Assembly (NCBI RefSeq): GCF_030272615.1
Contig: NC_081406.1
Coordinates: forward strand, 485,183,900-485,247,899
Source of the DNA: Cryptomeria japonica
Lineage: Eukaryota > Streptophyta > Pinopsida > Cupressales > Cupressaceae
Length of the DNA: 64,000 nucleotides
Direction: 5' to 3'
Within the stretch, counting starts at the first letter, position 1; each line of letters begins with the position of its first letter. Shown piece after piece: positions 21,743 to 33,569 of the stretch. The notes below the pieces were generated by a model, which saw nothing but the letters and a program-made list of their open reading frames with translations, searched no databases and was not told the origin of the DNA. Position numbers and translations under genes: made by a program.

Positions 21743-24700
21743 CTATCCTTCTCTCCCCATATGACGGTCCTTTCTAAGGAGCTCTTTGAGATCTTCCCTA
21801 TGCCAAATCGATTGGGAGTCAGAATTAACCCCTATATTTGCTAGAAAATCCGCCACACTATTTTTCTCTCTGAAGGCATGTTGAATAATAATTTATTTAA
21901 AACTTGCAATGATCTCCCTATCTTTCATGATGATATTTTCAATTGACCAAGAAGGCTTTGAATCCCCCTTCAGACACTTAATAATATTAAGTGAATCTCC
22001 CTTGAGCCATAATTTATCATAATTAAGACTTCTGGCTATAATTAAGGTGTTCAGGGTAGCTGAGGCTTAAAAAAAGTGGCTTGTTTGATTCCCTAGAGGA
22101 CTAGCCACCGCCTTTAAACAACTTCCAGCAAAATTCCTGACAATGCCCCGATAACCAGCTTTACCCGGATTCCCCTTAGAGGCCCCATCAAAGTTAGCCT
22201 TAATCCACCCCTGAGGAGGAAAACACAAGATGAGACCTTCTCTTCCTTTCTCCTTGCTGGTAGTAGTGTTAGAGAGGTTCCACCTGTCTTTGAAGTCATC
22301 TTTAGCAGCAGGTCCATAATCAGTGCCATAGAGGCATTCAAATATACTCCTGTAAATTTTATCTGCCACTACTTCAGGAATAGCCCTTTTATCCCTAAAA
22401 ATCCTATTGTTATGCTCTTTCCAGATATTCTAGATAGCAATCGGCAAAGTAAGTCTCCAAGTCTCCATAATTTTAGGATTAGAATTAGGGTAGTGCCATT
22501 GCTGCCAGGAATCCCCTAGGGAGTTTGGGAAAACCCAGCTCAGGTTCCACCTGCTTAAGATGATTTTCCAGGTATCCTGACTAAAAGTGCACTGATTGAG
22601 AGTATGACAAGTCGTCTCTTCTTCCCTGCAACAAAGAGAACACCTATTAGGAAAAACAAAACCTTTCTTATGAAGGTTATCCAGGGTTAAAACCTTATTT
22701 TGGATGAAAATCCAAAAGAAGATATTAACCTTTGGAACTAACATCTTGTTCCAGACTTTAGCCTAGATGGGAATATCTTCCACTGGATCATTATGAATAG
22801 CCACAGCTGATGAAACAAAATATTTCCCATCCAGGGTTTCCCTCCATATCAGTTTATCATCTTTGTTATCTCTAGGGATTTTAGCAGAGAGAACAATCTG
22901 AAGGAACTTGAGCCCCGGACACTACTGGCTAAAATCAATCCAGTTCCCATTTCTCCAGTAATCTCTGACCAGCTCACCAAACCTGCTTTTGAACCAGTCT
23001 TTCCAATCTTTAAGGATTGGAATTTCCTCTAGGGGTTTGTCTAAAATCCATCTATCTTCCCAAAATCTTATTCTCCTCCCATCCCCAAGGTTCCAAGTTC
23101 TACTAGCAACAACCCAACTTTTAGCAGATTGAACAACATTCCATATAGCCAATCCTTCAACAATGAAAGAATTATCAAGGAATTCTTCCTCAGAAGGTTG
23201 CATATAGAGATATTTGTTTTTCAAGATTGAGTTCCATTCTCTTTCCTCTCCTTTCAATCTCCATATTTGTTTGGCTAATAAAGCTTTATTCATAGTACCA
23301 ATATTCCTTAAGCCCAACCCACCTGAGGCCTTAGGGGAGCAAATTTTATTCCAGGCAATAAGGGGAATTCTATTTTTAACTTCCACCCCCGACCAAAGGA
23401 ACTTTTTTTGGATTCTTTTAATGGCTTCTACAAACTTTGTGGGGATTTTGAACAAGCTGAGAGCATAAACAGGAAGATTTTGGAGAGTGGCTTTGAGCAG
23501 AGTAATTTTGCCCGCTTGACTAAGGACAACCCCTTTCCAACCAGTAAGTTTTGAGTTAAGTCTATCTATCAGCTTATTCCAGAAGGAATCCTCAGGTTTG
23601 TGACACAGAGGAATCCCCAGATAAATAGAGGGAAGCTCAAAAATATTATAGCCAAGAAATCTACCAATCCTTAGTTGCCTTTGGACTGGGGTATTGATGA
23701 AGAATAGAGAACTTTTATCCTAGTTGATTTTTTGACCAGAGGCAGATTCATAAGTATTCAGGATATTCTTCATATTTTTTGCTTCCAAGATGGTAGCTTC
23801 CCCCACGGTGATAGAATCGTCAACGAATTGTTCATGAGAAAAAACTACATTGGAAGAAGAAGGTTTCAGACCCCTAAGATTGCCATCTTCTACATTTTTA
23901 AGAATAAATCTGCCCAGGCATTTGGCTAGAATAGTAAATAGGATAGTAGATATGGGGTCCCCCTGTCTAAGACCTCTAGAACTTTTGAAGAAACTATATG
24001 GGGAACCATTGACTATAATAGCAGAGGAGGAGGTTTCCAAAAGTTGAGAACAGAGCTAGATAACTATGTCACCAAAACCAAATGCTTTCATGATCCTAAG
24101 GAGAAACTGCCAATTCACTCTATCAAAAGCTTTAGCCATGTCTAGCTTCAGGAAGAAACCCTGGTTATTTGCCACTTTCAGGGAGTGGATATTTTCATGA
24201 ACGGATATAATGGAATCCAGAATCTATCTACCAGGGACAAATCCATTCTGCTGGACAGTGATAATTCTTGGAAGAATTTCCAACAACCTGGAAGTCAAAA
24301 CCTTGGATAAAATCTTGTACACAGAGTTACATAGGCTAATAGGTCTAAACCTGTTGAGAGAATCAACACCAGGGGTGTTCAGGATAAGGACAATGAAGGT
24401 GGCATTTAGTTCCTTAAGGAGTCTTCTAGAGCCAAAGAATTATTTAACACCATTGTAGATATCAGCCTCCACTATGTGCCAAAATTTTTGGAAGAAAAAC
24501 ATTGGAAAACCATCTGGTCCAGGGGATTTATCACCCCGAAAGGAGAACACCTTCTTTTTGATTTCTAGATTAGAGGGAATATGGGATAAAAGGTTGTTAT
24601 CAGCTTAAGTCGGGATAGAAGGAATAGTTTGTAAAAGGGTATTTTGATTGCTGATATCCAGGTTATCCACTTCTCCCAGCAGGGTGCTAAAATGCTCAAG

Positions 24701-25894
24701 AGCTTCCTTCCTAATATCATTATCCTCTATTAGGATGCCTTTATTGCAGGATAATCTGAATATTCTATTAGCTGCCCTATGCTTAAGAGCAGTTAAGTGA
24801 AAAAACTGGGTATTTTTATCACCTTCATTCAAGAACAAGGCTCTCGACCTTTGTCTCCAGAATGTCTCTTCATTAGAAATGATGGTGTGGTATTTAGAGA
24901 AAAGAGCATTTTCAGCCAGCCTAAGATCTTTAGATAGCCCAGCCTCTTGGAATCTATCCTGAACATCCTTTATTTTAGTTTTGACTTGAATTTTGCTCTT
25001 GAATATGTCTCCAAAAATCTCTTTGTTCCAGATTTTAATTTTAGCCTTTAGGATATTGAGCTTTTTAGCTATTCTAAAAAGATTCGTACCCTCCACTTCA
25101 GAATTCCACCATTCAGTAATACGAGCTTCCAAAGAAGGATGGGAAAGCCACGCCTTTTCAAATCTAAAAGGGAAGTTTCTCTTAGCCAAAAAAGAGTTGG
25201 CAGTAAAGGAGATGGGGTAATGGTTTGACCCAATTTTGATAATAGAAGCAAGGGAGCAACTATACTTGGTAAACCAATCAGGAGAAATTAAAGTTCTATC
25301 TAACTTTACTTGAATCAGATCAGCTTTGGTTCTTCTATTGGTCTAGGTGTAATTAATACCTTGGAGATCCACGTCAATGAGAGCTTGATCATTTATGAAA
25401 TCGATAAGGTCTTGTTTCCCATCAAGTTGTAAAGGGAGACCTCCCATCTTCTCTTCCTCTTTGAGTGGTGTATTGAAATCTCCCATAATAATCCAGCTTT
25501 GATCAGCAAACTTGAGTCTATCATCTGCCAGGCTTCTCCAATATTTAACTCTCCCAGTTTTGGTGTTAGGCACGTAGATGTTAGATAACGCCCAGACAAA
25601 GTTGTCCTTAATATGCTCTAGCTGAATAGAGTTTTTATTAAAAGCAGAGATGATTTCCTTACCTTTTATAGTTTTTTGGTTCCAAAAAATTGCAGTTCCT
25701 CCAGAAGATCCCTCCGAGTTAGATCCTATGACCCCATTTTCCTTGAAAATTCTAATCTTTTCAACTTTTTCCTTAGACATCTTGGTTTCCTGTATGAGGA
25801 CCACATCCAGTTTATGATCTCTAATGATGTTTCATAACACATCCTTCTTATGAGGGGCGTTCAGCCCTCTGATATTCCAGGATATTATCTTCAT
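21743..25894 (-). pseudogene. LINE ORF2: AP endonuclease, reverse transcriptase, RNase H
   Basis: One frame of 1383 codons from the ATG at 25894 ('MKIISWNIRGLNAPHKKDV') to the stop at 21743. Endonuclease residues: Glu in 'LIQETK' (codon 36) and 'MGDFNT' (Asp codon 139). The expected S-D-H near 25220 reads SNH, so one catalytic Asp is lost. RT: 'LNRFRPISLCNSVYKILSKV', 'QQNGFVPGR', 'SRGLRQGDPIS', catalytic FVDD at 23827-23816 (about codon 690) and 'YLGIPL'. Then a zinc finger 'RCSLCCREEETTCHTLNQC' near 22650, and RNase H starting 'GWIKANFDGASKGNPGKAGY' (Asp about codon 1236), ending 'NSVADFLANIGV'. It would nick the target and copy the RNA. At least eight stops interrupt it, several of them Trp/Gln to TAG. 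Confidence 0.93.
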
Positions 25895-25995
25895 GCTTTA
25901 ATCGGGGATAGGGCTGACTCAATGGAACATTGTGTTCCATCAGCATGGTTCTTCCAGCTTTCCTGTTCCCTTTGATGTTTTAGGGATGGCCTTCC

Positions 25996-27491
25996 CTACT
26001 TTTTGTTTTGACTTCTAACATCTGCCTTTTTCTTATTCTTGCTTCTAGTTGAGATCCCTCCATTGAGTTCCTCCTTGTTCATTTTTCCTTCTCTCGAACC
26101 GAGAATCCAAAGATTCCCTTCCAGAATATCCATTTCCACACTTTGAGAAGGGGTTTTACAAAGATGAGGCTTTGGGCTTCCACTGGTTAAAAGCAATAAG
26201 GGCTCAATGTCAGAAGGGTCTTGAGCTTCATTAAAGTTTTCCTCTACCGATTTTGAGAATGAATATGCTAGAATAGTTTCTTCCTTCTCTTGACTGATAG
26301 ATCCAACCTCCTGGTCCTCTGGGTTATTTTTATTGTTCAACTCAGTTCCTTTCTCTACTTCTTTAGAGCTCTTTGATTGGTTATTAGAGAAGACACAATC
26401 TTGTATTTCATTATTGCTATTCCCAATCGTCTTGACTTCATTAACTAATTCTGTCACATCCTTATTTTGGTCACACTTAGTTGATGGGTCTCCTTTTTTA
26501 TCAATCGTTTGCCAAATCTTTTTGTTCTTAATATTGCTATCAGTCTTGCTTTCCTTGCTCTTCTTGAGCGGACATGATTTAGCCCAATGCCCCGATTTTT
26601 TGCAATGGAAACAGGTAAATGGAAGAGATTCATATTCAATAGCATGGGACCATTTTCCAAGTTTAGATATGATTTCTATGGATTAAGGAATATCCGTCAT
26701 TTGATTAACATTTATATAGATGCGAGCAAAGACTAACCTTGATTTAGCCGCCATCATCGGGTCAATCATCAGAAGTTCTCCAAAGGATTTCATAATACCC
26801 TTGAAAAATTCCTCATTCTAGTATTCCAATGGGAGACCTGGAAGGCGAGTCCAAATTGGCGCAGAAACAAAGAAGGACTCATCAAGGGTGAGGTTCGAGG
26901 CCCATTTTTGAAGAGCCAAGGATGACTTGCCAAACATCCATGGGCCTTCGTAGAGAGCCTTATTCATGTCTTCTTCTGAGTTAAAAGCGAAGGAAAAAAC
27001 CCCCTAGGCAGCGCTGCCACGTCCACTTGACCTTTTACAAGCCATTTTCTCCTTATGAAATTCCTCACATCATCGATGTTAGGCCTAAAGCTAGAAAATC
27101 ATCCTGCTAAAGTCATGGATAAGCCTGCTACAGTCATATCAACCACTTTATCCGAAACAGAGATAGCGACTAGTCCAGAAGCTGGATCTAAGATATTTGT
27201 AACTTCCAGGAGCCCAAATTTAGCTAGCGGCTTCACTCCAAAGAGCGAAGACCATTTTATACCTTTACCTCTATCATGTGGATCCCTGGGTTTCGAATCT
27301 TTATCCTCCCTTGATTTTACTATTTCCTTGTCCTCTTCTAACCCTTGAAATGCCTGTCCTCCTACCTATTTGCCAGTTCTGATCCCAGAAAAACTGCAAT
27401 CTCCAGCAAATCTTCCTTCCCCAGGAATTTCGCCATTCCCCAATTTGAAATTTGGAATTCCCACTTCTTTTTGCTCTGCACCCACTCCCAT
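25996..27491 (-). pseudogene. LINE ORF1: DUF4283-like domain and CCHC zinc knuckle
   Basis: It begins 'MGVGAEQKEVGIPNFKLGNG' at 27491. The DUF4283-like core has 'IRRKWLVKGQVDVAALP', 'NKALYEGPWMFGKSSLALQK' and 'APIWTRLPGLPLEY', followed by the zinc knuckle 'CFHCKKSGHWAKSC' (C-x2-C-x4-H-x4-C, 26613-26572). The C-terminal 190 residues are hydrophilic. A stop near 27365, one near 27110 and a frameshift in a G/T run near 27000 break it. ORF1 proteins bind the element RNA and form the transposition particle. About 100 nt separate it from ORF2. Confidence 0.88.
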
Positions 27492-27501
27492 TCTCTTCTT
27501 T

Positions 27502-27518
27502 ATAACATTTCAATTGTT
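27502..27518. repeat. LINE target-site duplication, copy at the LINE 5' end
   Basis: ATAACATTTCAATTGTT; partner of 19807-19823 with one mismatch. Confidence 0.9.
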
Positions 27519-28673
27519 ATCTTTGCCATATTTCCATTATTTTTTCTTTTCTTTGGAACTAGAACCTTGTTGTGTTTCTTTCCGAAGTGATATATCTCCT
27601 TTCTTTATAAGCACATCTTCCATTTTGAGGGCACTATCTACCATTTTGTTGAATGAAGGGTACAATTGCATTTGGATATTGTATTTCAATTCAGGGATCA
27701 AGTTATTGACAAAGATATCCATCTTCTTAGAATCTAGGATAGGCCATGAATATCTAGAGAACATCTTTCTCCAACGTTGAAGAAAAGTGAGAAAAGGCTC
27801 TCTTGTTTTCTGTTTGGTATTGCAAAGCTCAATCATAGTGACTGGATGACCAATGTTATAGGAGTATTGTTATATAAAAAATTTGATTAATTCCTCAAAT
27901 TTTTTAATTCCCATAGGTAGGCTTGAAAACTATTCCATAGCTTGTCCTCCTAAACTCCTTAGGAAAAGGCGCATAAAATATGTTTGTTTTTGCATGAACT
28001 CCATACATAAAGCACAAAATTCTCTGACATGGTCTTGAGGATCTGCATTTCCATCATATTTTTCAAACTTAGGAATCTCTGCTCTTGAAGGAAATGGAGG
28101 TATGTAAAGGTTTTTGTCAAATGGAAATGGGTATATCATGTCTAGAGAATTTTGTTTTGATGATTTATCTTTGTTTTTCATTTCTGTGATTTCAGTCTGT
28201 AATGCTTGCAATTGTTTGTTTACCAGTGCTAAAGGTGTCTCTTCTTATTTAGTGATAAGGGTTTCAATGTTATAATCAATAGAAAGGTTAGTGTGCTGTT
28301 TTGCTAGCTCTAGAAAATGCTCTTCCTTTTCTCTAGCCATGATGATCTTCATCATTTTTTGGAAATGTTTATCCTTTAGACAACTATTTATAACATATTT
28401 TGTATGTTTAGAGGCTTCAGAATTGCTCGATGAGGAATCACTTTCATTAGTATGGGTGCTGAGATTGTCATAAGTATCGTGTTTAGCAGATTGTCTTTCT
28501 TGCCTTTCTCCAAACATGGTGGGAGATAAGGGCTGATAAAAAATTGGTAAATTTGACGATGAAGGTTTGTTAGAGATGAAGTCTTCTACAAAGAATGGAT
28601 TATCTTTTGATGAAAAGGATGGTCCTTTACCTTTGTCAGCTTTCTTGCGAGAACTTCTTATTTGAATAGGCAT
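27519..28673 (-). pseudogene. Element N gag, N-terminal half (before the LINE)
   Basis: The frame starts at 28673 ('MPIQIRSSRKKADKGKGPSF') and reads through 'FPSRAEIPKFEKYDGNADPQ' and 'DHVREFCALCMEF', the start of the Tat gag (retrotrans_gag) core. It continues 'TREPFLTFLQRWRKMFSRY' and 'MDIFVNNLIPELKYNIQMQL'. Stops near 28245, 27930 and 27865 are all in the same frame. The frame runs into the LINE target duplication and continues at 19806. It forms the capsid-like shell. Confidence 0.88.
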
Positions 28674-30787
28674 TTATGATTGATATGACCGAGAGCTAGA
28701 TGTGATGCAGAAGTCAAGATCAAATTGAAGCTAGTTGTTTGTTTAATGTAGTCATTCAGAGAGGTAACTAAGATTTAGTATGGTTTCAGGAAAGATTTAT
28801 CCTGTATAAGACATGATCTAAGAAACTTAGTTTGATTTGATAGAAGTGAATAAAACTCAGTCTAGTTTTAGGAATGATCTATCCTATGTAAGATGCAGTC
28901 TAAGTGACTTAAGTTTGATAAGCAGTTAATTGAACTAGCTGAAAGATGATTGACAAAATAATGCAACACAATGGCAGGGGTACACTATCAGGATTGTTTA
29001 TGCTCAGGATTATGATGACCAGTTTTATGCTTGTTGTAGGCTGATTTAGGTAAGTGTGACTATTCTGGATTGACAAAATTCAAAGTTCGTATGACGGAGT
29101 TTTTAGACCCAGACGACAATTTAGCAACTCCCAAATGAGAGAGATAGTTTTTTGTACGAGTTGCTACCTAAACTTGTACGATAGTTTAATGGCCTCCAAA
29201 CGACAATCTATTGAGTATGATAGTTATTCGTATGATAGTATGATAAGGCCCAGACAACAATTCTGCAGACTCATACGACAATTTTAACAGAGCTAGATGA
29301 CAAACTAATAGGATCAATGAAGACTCGTATGACAATATGTATGTAGCCAAACAAAAATTCAGCAGACTCATATGACAAAGGACTAGATGGAGATGAGATT
29401 CTGACACAGACAGAGTTTTGATGATTGATAGAGATCATTTTTTGATAAGGACTGAGTTTTTTTGATGACTGACAGAGACTAGTTTTTTTGGACATGGACA
29501 AAGTTTTGATCACTAAGTTGTTGATGTTGTTGATTTGTTTTCTCTAGTTTCATTATTTCAGCTTTAGTTCTAGGGATGAAAACACAGTAAACACAGTAAC
29601 CCTACAGAAGATGGCTTAGAGAAGAAAACCTTTGCTTACAGACTTAGGTACACACCCAATAGCTAATCAGAATATGGCCGTTGAGTCTCATGCAATGGAT
29701 TCTCAACACCGTATTAGCCGAATCCAAATGCTAATGGGGGCATGATATGGCAAGTTTCTGGGGAGAGTTACTATCCCCCTTTCGGAGGTGAATCGGGTAG
29801 CCTCTATCTTATAGTTCTTAGTCAGGAATTTAGTTCGAAATTACCCCTTGAAGTCATGAAAGCATGATTGAGGCCTATAGCCTGACAAGGTACCAAAACA
29901 AGTTGTAGTCACGTAAATGTGATTGAGACTATGAGGCCCTACAAAATGTTCGATATGAGAGATCTCAAAGAGAAAACTCAAATAATCCCATCCTCTGAGA
30001 CTTTAATCACCAGAGCCCTATTTATTATAGTGAGTTGGAATGCTCAGGTCCAGCTGTACTCACTTGGGTTTTTCTCATAGGGTGATTACTTTTTCCCACT
30101 ATGACAGGCCCGCTAAAGGTACACAAATCTCAAATTTAGAAAAAGATTTGAGGGTCTAGATTTTTGATTATTTGTGCAGACAAGAGAATACTCTCTTACC
30201 TCTTAGATTTTTCTAAAAACACAAAAGACAAATTTGTTCATTAACCAAATAGCAATTTAAGTTCCTAAAAAATGAATTTAAAGAATACATGATGTTTGGT
30301 CAATTCTCTTTTAGGCAACCTGCAAGAACAACACATTAGTAGTCATTCTTCTTTTGATTCTTTGACAGGCGTATGTTTGATTGATAAATTCTTTGACAAG
30401 TGTTCTATAGAAAACTAGTTAGGCTGTGAAAATATCAAGTAGATAGAAGACAGATCAGGGTTAGTGTTAGCATCAGTAAAATCCAAATTTTATTCACAAA
30501 AAACCCTGAAAAGTATACTATTTTAGAAACGAGAAAACATAAATTTGTATGACAATATATACCTTTCCATACGAGTATTCCCACAGAATCGGATGAAAAA
30601 AGACAGAATCAGATATCGAGAGCAGAAATTCATGCGAGAATTCTCGCTGAACCAAATGATAAAAGATAGGTGTCAACATAACTTCATACAATGAAGGATA
30701 AATACTCGTACGACCTTTTGTAGAGGCTCTACAGATGAGACCTGAAAAATAAAGAAAAGATTTTGAGGCCGAAGGATTGAATTTCGG
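28674..30787 (-). other. 5' leader of element N
   Basis: About 2.1 kb between PBS and gag without a credible ORF. The section 30180-29700 (minus strand) has blocks matching the NA1 leaders (46735-47280 and 56160-56700), for example TAGGGCCTCA, GACTACA, TTTGGTA, CTCAATCATGCTT, TGAC, TCAAGG in the same order. 29080-29410 is rich in a repeated CGTATGACAA-type motif on both strands. Confidence 0.75.
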
Positions 30788-30805
30788 GCCCCACGGTGGG
30801 CACCA
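30788..30805 (-). promoter_or_regulatory. Primer-binding site of element N
   Basis: On the minus strand TGGTGCCCACCGTGGGGC begins 4 nt after the end of the 5' LTR. The TGG start pairs with a tRNA CCA end. I do not assign the tRNA. It places the 5' end of the element on the right. Confidence 0.8.
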
Positions 30806-30809
30806 AAAA

Positions 30810-31857
30810 TGTGTGTGTGAAAAGTGGATTGTATCTGTATCTGGAATACACAACACTTTAATTAAGTCATTAGATGCATGGTTAGTAAATCAATCAACAA
30901 TGAGTAATAAACCATCACAAAGCGACCTATTGTCTTCTAGTAGATGCGAGTTTAGTCTTGCTCTCAGATTTTTATATACAATACCAGTGACTAGACCACA
31001 CCTAAATGAAGGATTTAATCTATATGAGTACGAAATTGAGCTAAATGGATGCAAGATTAAGCTAGATAAATGCAAGATATGCAAGATTAATGAATATTAG
31101 GTTAACATGATTAAGCTATGAATAAATATTAAGCTAAATAATTTAACAAATATGCAATAAATAATATGCAAATATTCTCAATACAAACTCTTAATGAACC
31201 TAAAGCAAAAACAACATGATAACAATATATTCTCCAGGATCCTTGATTAGGAGATGAGAGCCTTAATTTATAGAAAAATTAGAAAGAAACCAACGGTTGA
31301 GATCAAACGATGATGAGCGGTCAAGATTCTCCAAGAAGAAGCACAATCCAGGTGAATTGATGTGATTGGCTGCTTTTCTCAGTTTTAAAGGAAATTGAAC
31401 TAAAATTAAGATAAAATAAAAAAAACTGATTTATTCTCTATTTCATTCAATTTTGAGATTTAATTGTTTTAATTGCTTTTTTTCAATTTTTTTCAATTTT
31501 TAATTTGATTTTCAAGATTATCTCCATTTGATTTCTTTTCTCAAATTTTAATTATTTTTTCCCAATTAATTCCTTTTTTGATGATTTAATGACAAATTGA
31601 TTTATTTAATTAAATATACTAGGATATTTAATAAAATAAATAGGATAATTGTTTAAAAATGATTTACTTGAAATGATCAATTAATTAAATATTTATTTAA
31701 TTAATTCAGAGTGATTCATTTGCCATGTGACATTGATGATTTAAGAAATTAATTGTGTGCTCAAAGATTAATTTTAATTACCTTTGGTTAGGACCTTGGT
31801 GATGTTGTTGAGACTAGGGGGCCTATGGTTTTAGATGACCATTTTTAGGGTATTATA
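30810..31857 (-). repeat. 5' LTR of element N (promoter LTR)
   Basis: Matches 3207-4258. Its terminal TG (minus strand) has mutated to TA at 31857-31856. A TATAAA box lies at 31272-31267 on the minus strand at the same place as in the other LTR and is the likely promoter. Confidence 0.92.
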
Positions 31858-31862
31858 GGTAA
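31858..31862. repeat. Target-site duplication of element N, right copy (GGTAA)
   Basis: Partner of 3202-3206. The bases also encode the 'GK' that continues the outer RT frame. Confidence 0.92.
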
Positions 31863-33050
31863 ACCTAATGGGGGAATCCATATCTATATGGATTTTAGAG
31901 ATTTAAACAAAGTATGTCCTAAAGATGACTTCCCCTTACCAAATATCGACATGATTGTCGATTTAACAACAGGTCATGTAATGCTTTCTCTTATGGATGG
32001 CTTTTCAGGATACAACCAGATTAAAATTGCTCCAGAGGATCAACACAAAATTGCTTTCACATGTCCATGGGGAACATACTGTTGGAATGTAATGACATTT
32101 GGTCTAAAGAATGCAGGGGCAACATATCAAAGAGCCATGACTACCATCTTCCATGACATGATATACACCATAATGGAAGATTATGTGGATGATTTACTAG
32201 CTAAATCATTAACAAGAGAGGGTCATTTTGCAGTATTGGATAAAATCTTCAATCGATTGGAATAATACCATGTCTGTCTCAATCCCAAGAAATGAATCTT
32301 TGGAGTAACTTTTGGTAGCTCTTAGGATACATTGTCTCCACTAAAGGCATTGAGGTAGATCCCGTGAAAGTCAAGGCAATCATAGACATGCCACCTCCAA
32401 AGAATATCAGTTAGTTAAGGACATTACAAGGGTGGCTACAATCCATTCAGCAGTTCATTGCATAATTGGTTGATAAATGTCATCCCTTCACCCTTTTGTT
32501 ACATAAAAATATCCACTTTCAATGGGATACAAAATGCCAGCAAGCAATCCAAATGCTTAAAGACTACCTAATGATTACACCATTGTTGATTCCACCAGAT
32601 CTAAGAAGAGCTCTATTGTTATACATTTCAGCTACAACCATGACATTAGGAGTATTGCTTGCACAACATAATATGGAAGGAAAAGAATGCGCTATCTACT
32701 ACATCTCTCAAACACTGGTAGGCTATGAACTCAATTACACACCTATTGAGCGAGCTTTCCTAGCAGTTATCTTGGTAGCCACCAAATTAAGGCACTACAT
32801 GTTAACGCACAAGGTACAACTTATTGCCAAGATAGATCCACTCAAGTACCTAATCAACAAGGCAACATTAACAGGTCACTTGGACAAATGGGTTATGATC
32901 TTGAGTGAATTTTATATTGAGTATGTGGACTGAAAAGATATCAAGGGACAGGTTATTGTAGATCAGTTGGCTAATGCACCACTCAAAGGCAACCATCCTC
33001 TTATTTCCAACTTTCCAGATGAAGAAATTTTCATGATCACAGCTACACAA
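31858..33050 (+). pseudogene. Outer Tat reverse transcriptase (rest) and Ty3-type RNase H
   Basis: Continues the RT from 3206: 'GGIHIYMDFRDLNKVCPKDD', 'LMDGFSGYNQIKIAPEDQ', 'WGTYCWNVMTFGLKNAGATY', catalytic YVDD at 32182-32193. The connection 'GYIVSTKGIEVDPVKVKAII' follows in a shifted frame, then RNase H 'ECAIYYISQTLVGYELNYTP', 'IERAFLAVILVATKLRHYML' and 'VQLIAKIDPLKYL'. Stops occur at about 32263, 32295, 32412, 32464 and 32931. Confidence 0.9.
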
Positions 33051-33500
33051 CCCTAGAAGCTATATTTTGATGGCTCATACACCAGAGATAGCTCGAGGGA
33101 AGGTATTCATTTTATCACACCTCAAGGTGACAATATCCCGAAGTCATCCAGACTCACTTTTCTATGCACAAATAATATAGAAGAATATGAGGCCTTTATC
33201 ACAGGACTCGGATTGGCCATACAATGAAATTTAAAAGAGATACAAGTATATGGAGATTCTCAGCTGGTCATCCAACAAGTCATTGATGAGTACCAAACAA
33301 AGGATGATAAGCTCATGCCATACAAAAGGATGGTGGATAGTTTCAAAGAATCATTTACAACTATCAAATTTGAGCAAGTACTAAGAGATCAGAATCGAGC
33401 TGCCGACACAATAGCTACAATTGCATCTCTCCTGGATCTTCCACAAAATTTGACACGCTATGAGTTCTTGGTAGAAAAACTTTGGATCCCTGCTTATGAT
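33051..33500 (+). pseudogene. Outer Tat second RNase H
   Basis: Reads 'KLYFDGSYTRDSSREGIHFI', 'EEYEAFITGLGLAIQ', 'IQVYGDSQLVIQQVIDEYQ' and 'LMPYKRMVDSF', then 'QNRAADTIATIASLL'. It has the same D...E...D pattern as the element N domain at 15000-14581. Stops lie at about 33053 and 33227. Confidence 0.85.
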
Positions 33501-33569
33501 ATCCCTGAATCTGAAAAGATATGTCACCTTGTCGGTTCCAACTCCCCATGGTATGTTGAGTCTTTCACT

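Larger units (their letters stand above)
19824..27501 (-). mobile_element. L1-type LINE (minus strand), near full length, inserted in gag of element N
   Basis: It is flanked by a 17-bp duplication of gag sequence. On the minus strand it runs ORF1 (DUF4283-like plus zinc knuckle), ORF2 (AP endonuclease, RT, zinc finger, RNase H), then an additional ORF3, and ends in AATAAAAAA (a short A tail). The first ATG lies only about 10 nt from the 5' junction, so little or nothing is missing at the 5' end, although most LINE copies are 5'-truncated. ORF2 and ORF3 carry only in-frame stops and no frameshifts. ORF1 has one stop cluster and one frameshift. Confidence 0.93.
3207..31857 (-). mobile_element. 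Element N: complete Tat-lineage Ty3/gypsy retrotransposon (minus strand), carrying a nested LINE
   Basis: Two near-identical LTRs (3207-4258 and 30810-31857), a GGTAA target duplication, PBS beside the right LTR and PPT beside the left LTR fix the boundaries and the minus-strand orientation. Internal order on the minus strand is leader, gag, protease, G-patch, linker, RT, RNase H, second RNase H, integrase, then a very long 8.9-kb 3' region holding an antisense PMD gene. Without the nested LINE (about 7.7 kb) it is about 21 kb, large even for this group. In the first 105 bp or so the two LTRs differ at about four positions by eye, so it is not a very recent insertion. Confidence 0.93.

Noticed and set aside
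27055-27780. Plus-strand frames overlapping LINE ORF1 and gag of element N
   Set aside because: Opposite strand of coding DNA with recognisable DUF4283-like and gag content.
30777-31100. 107-codon frame spanning PBS and LTR of element N
   Set aside because: It lies in a promoter LTR and its copy in the other LTR is broken; no domain.
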